A DNA stretch of 64,000 nt. Origin: Talinum fruticosum. Lineage: Eukaryota; Streptophyta; Magnoliopsida; Caryophyllales; Talinaceae. The notes beneath the pieces are model-generated. The model saw only the letters and a program-made list of their open reading frames with translations. It searched no databases and was not told the origin of the DNA. The translations under genes were made by a program, and so were the position numbers. Location of the stretch: assembly GCA_021018815.1 (NCBI GenBank), contig JAITYX010000041.1, positions 4,154,001-4,218,000 of the forward strand. The letters are read 5' to 3'. Of the stretch, positions 34,556-48,171 are shown piece after piece. How positions within the stretch are numbered: the stretch's first letter is position 1; every line of letters starts with the position of its first letter.

Positions 34556-35260
34556 AGAGTTTCGGATTCACAAAAAAGGAAGATGTGAATCCCACGCACG
34601 GAATGAAGAAACTCAATGAGCTCATTACTCCTTCTCTTATGTACTTGCTCGTTTGGAGTTTGTGCGGGAGTAGACTGGACAATTTCACTTTTTCTTAGGG
34701 AGGTTCCTCTTCTTCTCCTTAGGGAGGTTTTCCCCTTCTCCTTCGATAAGTTCCTTCGGACCGGAGAAGAACGAGAGAGAGGGCCCTCCATTGATTTACT
34801 TGCTCTCCGGGGGACTAGACGATGAGCCCATGCTTGAAGTGGTGCATCCGCCCGCCGCGTCACTTGCCGATGAGTGCGAATTGCTTGCTCGAATTTCTAC
34901 AAGATGGTCAAAGTGGCGCTCTACTCGGGCTTTAAGGAGTTCCCAGTCGAAATGCAACACAACTTGTTTGAGAGCATAAGCTTCGTCAAAGTCTACAAAA
35001 TCCAGATCCATGGCATCATCAATCGAAGGTTGTAGAATGTATTCGCAACGAGGGACGGGCGATAATTGGCAACATGAGCTTGCTCGGCATAGTCCCTATT
35101 GAAGCATGGGCACAATTTCTCTTAACCAGGAGGAAGCGCTCTTTAACTCATTTTCACTATGATCGAAGGAGAGAGTTAAGTCAAAGAATTATTCTTACCA
35201 ACTCCTTCGATAAAGCCTCTACCCCTCTTCCCATTAGGAAGTGCTCTGTTACTTAGTATA
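34540..35260. other. Unidentified segment inside the CACTA element
   Basis: Higher GC than its surroundings. Short open frames on both strands, including a minus frame at 34796-35011 with an acidic then Ser-rich composition (LDFVDFDEAYALKQ...). No family was recognised. Captured host sequence or a degraded transposon ORF are both possible. Confidence 0.3.
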
Positions 35261-35358
35261 TATTCCTAACACGGACCATTGTTATAACTTGTTATTTTTT
35301 TGTATTGGTTAAATTTCTCTTTTTTAAAAATACGGAAAAGTATGTAGATAGAATATAT

Positions 35359-35926
35359 GGTTTCCTTTTTGCTTCCAATTTAATGTATTATACATTTATC
35401 ATAAACTAGATACGATTTTTTTGAAGTTTTACATAATGCATAAGACAATTAAATACGTATAAAATGTTGAGGTCATCCATTTAATTTCCTCTAACCACCC
35501 AAGACATAACGGGAACTAGAATTCCCTTGTTGTGATTAACAATGAGCTTGGATTTACAGGACAAAAAATGAAATGTATATGTAACATAGGCCAATCCACC
35601 AAGAAAGGCGGAAGAGGTAGATGAGTCAAATAGAAACAAAAGGTGATAAACAACGAGTGAATTATTACTAGTTTTCTTATTGTTTATCACATTTGATTCC
35701 ATGTACACTCCATGTTTTATCTTGTAAACCCAACTTTATTGTTAATCACAATAAGAGAATTTCGGTGCCCGTTATGTCTTGGGTCGTTAAAGCAAACTAA
35801 ATCGATGACCTCAACATTTCATTCATATTTCATTATTGTCTTATTCATTACGTAAACTTCCAAAAATCATGTACTCTAGTTTACGATCATATATAATACG
35901 ACAAACTTGTACCCAAAAAGGAAACC
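35359..35926. repeat. Large palindrome, unit 1 of 3
   Basis: 568 bp. The outer arms pair GGTTTCCTTTTTG with its inverse CAAAAAGGAAACC-like end. Inner pairing includes AATGTTGAGGTCATC with GATGACCTCAACATT, and the centre pairs GTGATAAACAA with TTGTTTATCAC. A 175-bp tail (35927-36101) and an (AT)n tract follow. The same layout occurs at 45331 and 46323. Confidence 0.8.
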
Positions 35927-36097
35927 GGAAATTAGGTAATTAGATAAATTAGTCCACCCCAACATCAACTCATCAAAATAAATAAAGTGAATAACAAATT
36001 TATCTTTATGACAAGTATTTGGGGAGATCCCTATATCCAAATATCTTTCCAATTTTTTACATTTTCACATTTATATTTTCTCCCTTTTGATCCTTAA

Positions 36098-36101
<4 letters not shown>

Positions 36102-36171
<70 letters not shown>
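36102..36171. repeat. (AT)n microsatellite, left part, target of the gypsy insertion
   Basis: About 35 AT units directly abutting the left gypsy LTR. The tract continues at 45248-45327 on the other side. Confidence 0.95.
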
Positions 36172-36175
<4 letters not shown>

Positions 36176-38964
36176 ACGCCCCAATCACCATCACTTAATA
36201 ATCCCTTCATTAGGGACTAATACGTAATGTCGCAGCGGAAGGTAATAATCGAAGGCGTTACCGCCGTCCTAAAAAAAGGACAAGGCTAAATAATTGAAAT
36301 AAAATGAAATACGTTTTGGGCATCCACGGTTCTTTTTCAAAAATGCTTGTTAGGAGTAACTACTTAATACCCAAGTAGCTATGTCATCCCAAAATACGGT
36401 TTACGGGTTTAGCAATGCAATATTTATACAACCTAGACTTTTGTCTAATCCACAAGATAATGTACAACGATTCCCAAGGCCATACCTAACCCTGGTTGAA
36501 GGTAAAATCACTCGTGAGCGTCTATGTACCTTCGAGGTTTGCGAATGCCACGAGGCTGGCTAGGGTTTGCCTGCGTCGGACTTAATAAATGGTGGATTGT
36601 TCGCCAGTGCTTCTTCCTAAAACAAAAACAATAAAATATTTGGAAAAGTGAGTCGAAACTCGGTACGAACATTCCTGCACTTGTAAAATAACTTTGAAGC
36701 ATATATTGATTGAGCGCGCGCATTTCAATTCATTTTAGTTTGAAATTAGGGGAGAGAATATGAGCAAAACATGCTTGCTGGTTATTATCCGGAAGTGGAG
36801 CCCCTTGGTAATTGATACGATCGTTGAACAGGTGTCACCCCAGGCCGATCGATAACCCGAGTTGACGCCGCGCGAGTATAATTGGCGGGCCTAAGCCCTT
36901 GGTAATTGATAATTGGGCGGGGACCACTTAATTAGGTGGCAAAACTTGCCTTGTAAATGATTCATTGTTATTTGTATATATAAGAAATGTTGAGATTTGA
37001 TGAAATATGTGAGTTTTCGAAAGGTACGAGCAATGAACGTACTCGCATTGAGAATGTTTGTTTTTCCCCTTTTGCAGAAATGTGAGTTAGCGATTGCTCG
37101 GCAACGAAGTGGCCTCGGTTACGCTTAAAATTGATTTCTAGGGTTAATAATGTTTTCTTGAGTTTTAATGCTTGAATTCGCATAGACTTTAACAATGTAT
37201 TTCATTTCTTATATTCGTATGAAAATCGATTAAACTAATGTTTGTATTACTCGGCTTTCTTGCTTTGATTCTGTTTCAATTATTGAATACGATTTATATT
37301 AATTAGAGAAGTTGATTAGGCTAACTAAATACCCAATGATGTTGGTGTTATTCGATTTGCTAGGTGACTTGGATTGAAAAATGGTGTACATATATACACA
37401 ACACTTATTCTTAATTCCTTCCTCACTTCTCCCTTCTCTGCACTCAAAACCTATAGTTAAATAATTAGTTAATCTATCAAATGCCCTTCCATCGAAGGTT
37501 CCACAACTTTGCCGAATTGCCCAAAACTCATACATATACACCATTTTAAGTGCCTAAGCGTTATTTCCTCGACGAACTCGTATTCATATCCGAATTAAGC
37601 ATACCAAGTGTTCAAATATCCCCCATGCCTCTTACACAATCTATTATCCGACTTCATCCTCCCTGCATATTTTTTTCTTCCTTTGTTTTCAATTCTAGCT
37701 ATTTGCAAAATGGAACTAGCCCATCAAATTGTTCACATACGCGCCAATATACTTCCCATTCAATTCACTGAATCAAAATTTTACGGAAGAGCTTACATCT
37801 ATTCGCCTTCGTTCGTTCACTATAACTCGTTTCTAATATAACAAAATCTATCAATTTACTCCGATATATAACCAAAACATCCCTAATTTCGTTCACTAGA
37901 TCACAGTTTTCCCAAAGAAATCATATTCGTTCACATTCATACGCCCACTAACCCATCCAACTGCCACTTCTCTGTCATTCATACTAATATGAATTTTTCC
38001 CAATCAATCCTCAGATTCCTTTAATAACACAATTCTAAATCATACACTTCAATTTATAGTTGCAATTGCCTAAATAAATCAAAAACTTGATAATTTAGGG
38101 TTTAGGGTGTTTACCTTCGATTCGAAGAGGAGTAGTCGAAGAGGACGAGCATGGGGTGGTGGTGGTCGGCAAGCTGCACTGGCAACCACTCGGCGAGGCG
38201 GCAATGACCTCCGGCGGTCGCTGCGGCTGGTGGTTGGCCGTCAGGTGGCCGCGGCGAGGAAGCCCCGCAGCGGGCTGGCGGGAGGCGAGAGAGGATGGTG
38301 AGAGCGCGAGAGAGGAGGAAGCGAGACAGAAGGGGACGGGGACGGCCGGCGCCGGTTTCCCGCCGGCGTCGCTGCTGTGATGGCCGGAGAAGGTGCCGCG
38401 AGGAAGAGGAAGTAGGGGACGCGAAGCGAAGCACGCGGAAAAGACAGAGCGGTAGCGCGAGGGAGAGTGAGAGGGCGCTGCCGGCGGCGCCTAGCGCCGG
38501 CTTCGGCGGCGTTGGTGGCGTCCGGTGGCCGGAGTGGAAGGCAGCAACAGAGAGAGAGAGATGGTGAGGCAGGGGAGGACGAGGGGGAGGAAGCGGGGAG
38601 AGAGAGGGAGCCTGAATTTTTAAGTCTGCCTTCATATTCCGAGAGAGTTCTTTCTCTGGATTATTCCTTAGAAAAATCTAATTTGGTTATTTTATTATTG
38701 CCTTATTTACTTATTTTGTTTCCTTTTATTGTTACTTTCAATTTTGTTTTTAATGACGATGCTCACGAATTAAAATCTTATTGTGAGATTTTTATTAGGG
38801 CCACTTCGTCGCCTTAGCTGCATAACATACGAGATAAAAAAAAATAGTTTAAATATAAGATATCGAATTGAAGTGCACGCGCTCAATTATATAAATAATG
38901 TAATTAATAAAATAAATAATCTGATTTTAAAATAAATAATGTGATTTAGGGTCGGGTTGTTACA
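36172..38964 (-). repeat. 3' LTR of the Tekay-like element
   Basis: 2793 bp, nearly identical to 42461-45247. It contains a strongly GC-rich block at about 38100-38600 in an otherwise AT-rich LTR. Open frames of up to 174 codons in this block are composition artefacts, rich in Arg, Gly, Ser and Pro. Confidence 0.92.
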
Positions 38965-41900
38965 GTCTTCCCCCTTAAAATAAGTTTCGTCCTCGAAACT
39001 TGAGCCTTCTGTAATGAGGCTTGAAAACTTAACTTAAAATAAGTGGGGGTATTAGTTTCTCGGGTTTTCCTTAGTTTTTCCATGTGGCTTCCCGAGGATG
39101 TATGGTTAGTCCGAGTACTTCTACCAAGGGAATGTTTTTATTGCGGAATTTCTCGACCTTGTAATCCCAATAATTGCACTTGAAACTTTCAATAATTTCT
39201 AGTAGCGTTGTCACAATCTCATGGTTTGGAATTTGTATATGCTGCTCGAGCTGCTAGATATGGAAATGTTATTCTCATAATTGGGTTTAGATGAAATAGC
39301 TATACATATATAAGCTATTGGATTGCACTTCTTTATAACCTCATATAGCCCAATGCACCTAGGACTTGATTTTTCCTTAACTTTGCATCTTTGATCCCTT
39401 TCCAGTGGAGATACTTTAAAAACGCTCTTATCTATATAGCTCGTTTGTCGTTTTGAGTTTTCTTGATGTGGTCTTAAATCGTACTAATCTTTTCAGCTGT
39501 TCCTTAGGTCCACTCTGGCCTATGGTCAAGGCGTCGTTGGACTCCCTTCGACATAATGGGGTTCTTTATTTCCTCCAATATAATGCCTCAAATGGAGTGA
39601 TTTTAACGATGTCTTGATAATTGTATTATAAGCTAAATTCACCAAAGATAGATCAGTTTCCTATTTCCTTTAAAAGTCGAATACACATGCTCTCGGCATA
39701 TCTTCTCATATTTAATTAACTCTTTCAGTGTGTCCTATTGTCCTTGGATGGTATGAACTGTCAACATTGCGTTTAGCCGCAAAAGGTCACTATAGAGCTT
39801 ACCGAAATGTATTTGAAACCTGTTATCGCTATCGGATATAATGTTTTTAGGTATGCCCATGTAACCTAACGACTTCTTTGATGTGTAATTGTGCCGGTAT
39901 CTCTACATCGTTGGTACGGAATTTGCGAGACTTTATAAGTTGATCAATAATCAATTTTCGTTGAAACAATAATAGGTAATCCTATGGCAACGTTCATTGA
40001 AATTGAATCTCATCCCCATATAGGAATTTCCAAAGGTTTCAATTCATCAATAGAACATTGATATCTCTTGTCATATTGTACCCTCCAACGTTGGTCTTAG
40101 CCATTTGACAAATGGAACACTTATCTTCATATTCTATAATATCCTTTTCACATTACTCCCCCAAAAACATTGTTTCAAGTCTTTATACCGCTCGTTCCTC
40201 TTAGATGTACCAAATATCGTGGATTATGTACTTCCTCAAGAGCTTCCTTTTAATTCCTCTTCCTTCAATGCATAAAATTGATTTTGAAACCTTAAGGTTC
40301 CACCCTCGCGTATTCCTTGAAACCATGAGATTTTTCCTTTTTATATCTTTCTTAATCCTTTCCATCCCGACCTTATCATGTTGGCCTAACGGAATACCCT
40401 TCATGGTTATATATTATACTTCTATCGCAACTAGGGACCCATTCATTTGTCCATGCAAGGCTAACTCAATACTTATGTTGTGGAGATCTCATATAGCCAC
40501 AAGCTGAGTTGTCATTATTACATTCGACTTGTGTTTTGTCTCCGTAATCCACGCATTTGCCACTATTCACAACTCGCTAGTCATAATCTCTCTTGTGTTT
40601 AGAGTATATAAGAATATCATCAAAACCACCACCACACATTTACCTAGATAAATCCTCAAAATCCCATTTATGAGATCCCGGAATGCCACGGATACCTTGG
40701 TAAATTCTCTAGGCATCCCAGTAAATTCGTAGGGTCCCTATTTAATTCTATAGGCGAGTTTGGGAATATCTTTCTGGTTAATTCAAAGTTGGTAAAATAT
40801 GCTAACTCCTCATATCCGATCAACAAATCGTTAATTCGAGGTAGCGGATACTTATTCTCGACAGACCCTTTTGTAGTAATTTACTAACCCAAGAGCACTC
40901 CTTCTCTACGTGACATTAGTTGGTCCGGATCATCCCGTTATCTGCGTTTACTTTATAAGGGTCGATCTTAATATCTTCTTTGGAACAACATGCCTAAAAT
41001 GTTTCTTCCTCTACCCATAATTCACATCTTTGCGATTTGGCACACATTTGATGTTTTCTTAAAGTTTGTAGCGATAAACTCATATGCTTGACATAATTTT
41101 CTCTCAAGGTTCAAAAATAATCAATGAATGAGCCTTGTTGAAACTAGTAACATGCTTCCTTTGAACTATACTTTCACTTATGTTGTTCAGTTCTTTTTGA
41201 GTCCCCAGAATTTAAGGCCCTTAGTTCGCTCTTTACTCGCCAACCCCTATGTCTACTACTCGTTCATGTAATCCTTGACAATCTTTGATAGATAAACTAG
41301 CAAGTTAATGTCGAGTATGATAGGCCAAGCCACCCTCAAATCTTAACATTTCACCCTATCAATAACGAAAAGGTCCGAGTCATATCCGGATATCTCCTAT
41401 AAATTTATTGGCATACTCCACTACCATCACGTTGTAATCCATATCTAACTCCATGAGCCCTTATTCTTTTCGTACACGAATTGCGATGGAGTAAAATTTA
41501 GCTCTAACCTCATCCAACAATTCACCCCAAATGAACTCACAACCTCTTTTTCATTATTCTTCACCATATGTCTACTACATCGGTTAGATAATATGTCCCT
41601 ATACCTCTCTTTCCTCAAGTGCAAATATCTCTTCCATTCCCCTAATCCATTCCTCTATTTCTGCTGCATCCATTTTTCCATCATAGGTCTTAGGGTTATG
41701 ACGAGTCATTCTCGCATAGGCTTGTAAATAGATTCAGTAGGTCTAGGGGAATCCTTGTTATTAACTTTATCACCAAGTCCCCCTGCTAATTTGGGTCCGT
41801 GTTACCAATGGAAATCTCTAAAGGTATAAATTGAGTTTCACTAAGGATTTGTTATGAGTTCGGAGGGGTTTTCTAATGCCTATTTGACAAGTCCTCAATC

Positions 41901-42460
41901 ATAAGCCAACTCTGTAGTCATATTCGAAATTACATTATTGCTTTCTAGTTCCAACTTAAAGGTAATATGGGGGTTCCCTAATAGAGTTTGGTATTTTCTA
42001 AAAATTTCGGCGAGTTCCGTTTGTAATATGGCCTATCCCATAAATTTAAAGCTGTAAAACCTGCATAAAAAAACCACAATATCACTCAACGAGCTACACG
42101 CTCGGAGTACACAACTCAACGGCCACACGCCGGAGTACAACCAATATACATTAAAGCTTAAAACCACCCAAATGGCTCATAATACATCCGAAACAAAATT
42201 CATGAACTTAATTACAAGTTACAAAACTTAAAAGCATATGAAATGTATGTCGAGCAACTTAAGTCATTACGTACATTGTTTATACTTAGCATTACCCAAA
42301 AGTATATACCTCAATTCAATATTGGTTACACCACATTCACAACTCCCAAATGATAACTTAAGGGAATAATAGCCACGTAATTTTCCTCAAGGTCAAATCA
42401 TGACACTTTAAAATCCTATTGCTCACGAGTGATTTCTAAACTCGGCTCCGATACCACAAC
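38965..42460 (-). pseudogene. Decayed gypsy gag-pol interior with chromodomain
   Basis: No long open frame remains, but minus-strand blocks are recognisable. Gag: PKTYDGKMDAAEIEEWIRGM at 41641-41700, the retrotransposon gag opening. RT: NKYPLPRINDLL at about 40820-40860, the usual KYPLPRIDDL start of gypsy RT. Integrase: an NIISDSDN stretch near 39826-39850, compare IVSDRD. Chromodomain: EKFRNKNIPLVEVLG then HPREATW at about 39085-39165, compare the RNK-x-IP-x-V-x-V-x-W...EATWE pattern of chromoviruses. The order from right to left fits the minus orientation. Large parts between blocks are missing or unreadable. Confidence 0.75.
42445..42456 (-). other. Primer-binding site of the Tekay-like element
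   Basis: Minus-strand TGGTATCGGAGC, close to the initiator tRNA-Met complement (TGGTATCAGAGC), four bases inside the 5' LTR. Confidence 0.8.
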
Positions 42461-45244
42461 TGTAACGCCCCCAATCACCATCACTTAATAATCCCTTCAT
42501 TAGGGACTAATACGTAATGTCGCAGTGGAAGGTAATAATCGAAGGCGTTACCGCCGTCCTAAAAAAAGGACAAGGCTAAATAATTGAAATAAAATGAAAT
42601 ACGTTTTGGGCATCCACGGTTCTTTTTCAAAAATGCTTGTTAGGAGTAACTACTTAATACCCAAGTAGCTATGTCATCCCAAAATACAGTTTACGGGTTT
42701 AGCAATGCAATATTTATACAACCTAGACTTTTGTCTAATCCACAAGATAATGTACAACGATTCCCAAGGCCATACCTAACCCTGGTTGAAGGTAAAATCA
42801 CCTGTGAGCGTCTATGTACCTTCGGGTTTGCGAATGCCACGAGGCTGGCTAGGGTTTGCCTGCGTCGGACTTGATAAATGGTGGATTGTTCGCCAGTGCT
42901 TCTTCCTAAAACAAAAACAATAAAATATTTGGAAAAGTGAGTCGAAACTCGGTACGAACATTCTCGCACTTGTAAAATAACTTTGAAGCATATATTGATT
43001 GAGCGCGCGCATTTCAATTCATTTTAGTTTGAAATTAGGGGAGAGAATATGAGCAAAACATGCTTGCAGGTTATTATCCGGAAGTGGAGCCCCTTGGTAA
43101 TTGATACGATCGTTGAACAGGTGTCACCCCGGGCCGATCGATAACCCGAGTTGACGCCGCGCGAGTATAATTGGCGGGCCTAAGCCCTTGGTAATTGATA
43201 ATTGGGCGGGGACCACTTAATTAGGTGGCAAAACTTGCCTTGTAAATGATTCATTGTTATTTGTATATATAAGAAATGTTGAGATTTGATGAAATATGTG
43301 AGTTTTCGAAAGGTACGAGCAATGAACGTACTGCATTGAGAATGTTTGTTTTTCCCCTTTTGCGAAATGTGAGTCGACGATTGCTCGGCAACGAAGTGGC
43401 CTCGGTTACGCTTAAAATTGATTTCTAGGGTTAATAATGTTTTCTTGAGTTTTAATGCTTGAATTCGCGTAGACTTTAACAATGTATTTCATTTCTTATA
43501 TTCGTATGAAAATCGATTAAACTAATGTTTGTATTACTCGACTTTCTTGCTTTGATTACTGTTTCAATTATTGAATACGATTTATATTAATTAGAGAAGT
43601 TGATTAGGCTAACTAAATACCCAATGATGTTGGTGTTATTCGATTTGCTAGGTGACTTGGATTGAAAAATGGTGTACATATATACACAACACTTATTCTT
43701 AATTCCTTCCTCACTTCTCCCTTCTCTCGCACTCAAAACCTATAGTTAAATAATTAGTTAATCTATCAAATGCCCTTCCATCGAAGGTTCCACAACTTTG
43801 CCGAATTGCCCAAAACTCATACATATACACCATTTTAAGTGCCTAAGCGTTGTTTCTTCGACGGAACTCGTATTCATATCCGAATTAAGCATACCAAGTG
43901 TTCAAATATCCCCATGCCTCTTACACAATCTATTATCCGACTTCATCCTCCTCGCATATTTTTTTTCTTCCTTTGTGTTCAATTCTAGCTATTTGCAAAA
44001 TGGAACTAGCCCATCAAATTGTTCACATACGCGCCAATATACTTCCCATTCAATTCACTGAATCAAAATTTTACGGAAGAGCTTACATCTATTCGCCTTC
44101 GTTCGTTCACTATAACTGTTTCTAATATAACAAAATCTATCAATTTACTCCGATATATAACCAAAACATCCCTAATTTCGTTCACTAGATCACAGTTTTC
44201 CCAAAGAAATCATATTCGTTCACATTCATACGCCCACTAACCCATCCAACTGCCACTTCTCTGTCATTCATACTAATATGAATTTTTCCCAATCAATCCT
44301 CGGATTCCTTTAATAACACAATTCTAAATCATACACTTCAATTTATAGTTGCAATTGCCTAAATAAATCAAAAACTTGATAATTTAGGGTTTAGGGTGTT
44401 TACCTTCGATTCGAAGAGGAGTAGTCGAAGAGGACGAGCATGGGGTGGTGGTGGTCGGCAAGCTGCACCGGCAACCACTCGGCGAGGCGGCAATGACCTC
44501 CGGCGGTCGCTGCGGCTGGTGGTTGGCCGTCAGTGGCCGCGGCGAGGAAGCCCCGCAGCGTGCTCGGCGGGAGGCGAGAGGGATGGTGAGAGCGCGAGAG
44601 AGGAGGAAGCGAGACAGAAGGGGACGGGGACGACCGGCGCCGGTTTCCCGCCGGCGTCGCTCGCTGTGATGGCCGGAGAAGGTGCCGCGAGGAAGAGGAA
44701 GTAGGGGACGCGAGCGAGCACGCGGAAAAGACAGAGCGGTAGCGCGAGGAGAGTGAGAGGGCGCTGCCGGCGGCGCCTAGCGCCGGCTTCGGCCGGCGTT
44801 GGTGGCGTCCGGTGGCCGGAGTGGAAGGCAGCAACGAGAGAGAGAGATGGTGAGGCAGGGGAGGATGAGGGGAGGAAGCGGGGAGAGAGAGGGAGCCTGA
44901 ATTTTTAAGTCTGCCTTCATATTCCAGAGAGTTCTTTCTCTGGATTATTCCTTAGAAAAATCTAATTTGGTTATTTTATTATTGCCTTATTTACTTATTT
45001 TGTTTCCTTTTATTGTTACTTTCAATTTTGTTTTTAATGACGATGCTCACTAATTAAAATCTTATTGTGAGATTTTTATTAGGGCCACTTCAGTCGCCTT
45101 AGCTGCATAACATACGAGATAAAAAAATAGTTTAAATATAAGATATCGAATTGAAGTGCACGCGCTCAATTATATAAATAGTGTAATTAATAAAATAAAT
45201 AATCTGATTTTAAAATAAATAATGTGATTTAGGGTCGGGTTGTT

Positions 45245-45247
<3 letters not shown>
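42461..45247 (-). repeat. 5' LTR of the Tekay-like element
   Basis: 2787 bp, same start and end as the partner. Many differences from the partner are one-base indels at TCG sites rather than transitions (see findings). Confidence 0.92.

Positions 45248-45327
<80 letters not shown>
45248..45327. repeat. (AT)n microsatellite, right part
   Basis: About 40 AT units following the right gypsy LTR; the continuation of the tract at 36102-36171. Confidence 0.95.
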
Positions 45328-45330
<3 letters not shown>

Positions 45331-45332
<2 letters not shown>

Positions 45333-45957
45333 TTCTTTTTGCTTCCAGTTTTGATGTATTATACCTTATCATAAACTAGACATGATTTTTTTGAAATTTT
45401 ACATAATGCATAGGACAAATTAATATGAATAAAATGTTGAGGTCATCCCTTTAATTCGCTTTAACGACCCCAAGACATAACTACAACTGGAATTCCTATA
45501 ACCCTTGTTATCTTTAACAATGAGATCGAGTTCATAATGCAAGACATAGAGTCTATGTGCAGCATATGGGTCAAGTACACAAAGAAAGGAAAAAGAGATA
45601 AAGGCTTTATAGGAGAAAAAGGTGGTAAACAATCACAAAACTAGTAATAATTCCCTATTGTTTATCACCTTTTTCTCCAATAAAGCCTTTATCCCTTTTC
45701 TCTATCTTCGTGGACCAACCCACACTGTACATTAACTTTTTGTCTTTCCTAATGAATCCGATTTCATTGCTAAAGTCAACAAGGGTTATGGGAACTCCGA
45801 TTCTAGTTGTGTCTTGGATTGTTAAAGCAAACCGTATGACCTCAACATTTCATTGATATTCATTATTGTCTTATGCATAACGCAAATTTTTTAAAAATCA
45901 TGTACTCTAGTTTACGATTATGTATAATACAACAAACTAGCACCCAAAAAGGAAAAC
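45331..45957. repeat. Large palindrome, unit 2 of 3
   Basis: About 627 bp homologous to units 1 and 3. It starts GTTTCTTTTTGCTTCC, has a central GGTGGTAAACAA / TTGTTTATCACC pair with AAAGGCTTTAT / ATAAAGCCTTT next to it, and ends CCAAAAAGGAAAAC. It is followed by a 180-bp tail like that of unit 1. Confidence 0.8.
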
Positions 45958-46181
45958 GAAAATTTAGGTAATTGGATAAATTATTCCACCCCCAACTTCA
46001 ACTCATCAAAATAAATAAATTTGATAAAAAATTTATCTTTATGACAAGTATTTCGGGAGGTCCCTATATCCAAATATCTTTTCAATTTTTTACATTTTCA
46101 GATTTATATTTTCTCCCTTTTCATCCGTAAACCATATATATATATTTTTCCCTCTAATCGTTGTGTAAGAGAATTATTTAC

Positions 46182-46909
<728 letters not shown>

Positions 46910-47924
46910 TGAAAATTTAGATAATTGGATAAATTATTCCACCCCAACTTCAACTCATCAAAATAAATAAATTTATAAAAATTTATCTTTATGACAAGTA
47001 TTTGGGGAGATCCATACATCCAAATACCTTTCTATTTTTTACATTTTCACATTTACATTTTCTCGCTATTGATCCATAAACATATAACCACAAAATTTTC
47101 TATTTTATCAAACCCTAAACCATAAATATTTTTATTTCTCTATACTCTAACCATATTTGGATACCAATTTCGATAATTGAATAAATGAGTTCACCCCAAC
47201 ATCACCTCATCAAAATAAACAAATTTGGATATAAATTTATTTTTGTGAAAAGGTTTTTGGGATGACCCTATATCCAAATTATCTTTCTATTTCTCTAAAA
47301 CCCTAAACAAATTTGGATTTACTCTTTCGATCTACCATCATTAACTATCATATTTCACTTTAATTACCACAAATCCTAAACTCCTAAACTCATTTTTCAA
47401 AATCTCAAATATTTCACGAATTTCCAATTTAATAAACTAAACAAATGTTACCCACATTCTCAATATTCAACATTTCAACAAAGATTCAACATTTCAACAA
47501 TCTCAAACATTACCCACATTCTCAACATTCACACAATTACTGCAAATACATTCAACATTTAACTATAACACATTTTGTAAATAACTTAAAGCGAAAAATA
47601 AGAGAGGATAGAGATTCATACCTAAGAACCGACAACGACAAGGGTGAGCAGAGGCTTGACACCGAGAATTAGTTTGAGGAGATCTACACTTAAAAGAGAC
47701 AAGAGGAAACTATAAAGAAATGAAAGATTAAGAGAGAGGAGATCTAAATGGCGAGGGCGAGAGGAGACTTACCAATTCAAGTCGACCAGCGACGAAGCTA
47801 CGAATTCCAGATCCGAGGAGGTATGTGGAGGAGAGAAAGCGTAGAAAGCGATAAGATCGAGAGTAGATGTAAGTGGGCATGGAAACAACAGGTATGATCT
47901 CTCGTTTTTTTACCCGATTTGAAA

Positions 47925-48171
47925 GACATATGACGACGACTCTTTCATATAACCGTCGTCATATGCAACATTTCATGACGGTTCCGTTAAAGAACCGTCG
48001 TTAAATATTTTAGCAATATATATGACAACAGTTCATATAAAAGAACCATCGTCGTATGTGTTAAACAATGCCCGTTATTTACAAAAATGCCACCGGTCCG
48101 GTTTTCATGACGGTTTGTCCTTTTAACCGTAGTTAAAGACCCGTTGTTGAAAGTGGTTCCTGTAGCGAGTG
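47925..48171. repeat. CACTA subterminal repeats and right terminus
   Basis: Repeated ATGACGACG / GAACCGTCGT words in both orientations. The block ends TGGTTCCTGTAGCGAGTG at 48171 and is followed by the CAC duplication. Confidence 0.8.

Larger units (their letters stand above)
36172..45247 (-). mobile_element. Tekay-like Ty3/gypsy chromovirus retrotransposon, minus orientation
   Basis: A 9076-bp element with LTRs of 2793 bp (36172-38964) and 2787 bp (42461-45247). Both start TGTAACGCC and end GGTTGTTACA. A primer-binding site (TGGTATCGGAGC, minus, 42445-42456) abuts the right LTR and a purine tract (AAGGGGGAAGAC, minus) abuts the left one, so transcription is leftward. The 3.5-kb interior has decayed gag, RT, integrase and chromodomain traces in gypsy order, short of a full interior. 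Long LTRs plus a chromodomain fit the Tekay/Del lineage. Flanking ATATA on both sides is compatible with a 5-bp duplication but cannot be proved inside an AT repeat. Confidence 0.9.

Noticed and set aside
38111..38635. 174-codon Ser/Pro/Arg-rich frame, and its counterpart at 44400-44834
   Set aside because: GC-rich LTR DNA with open frames on both strands; the two LTR copies do not keep the same frame.
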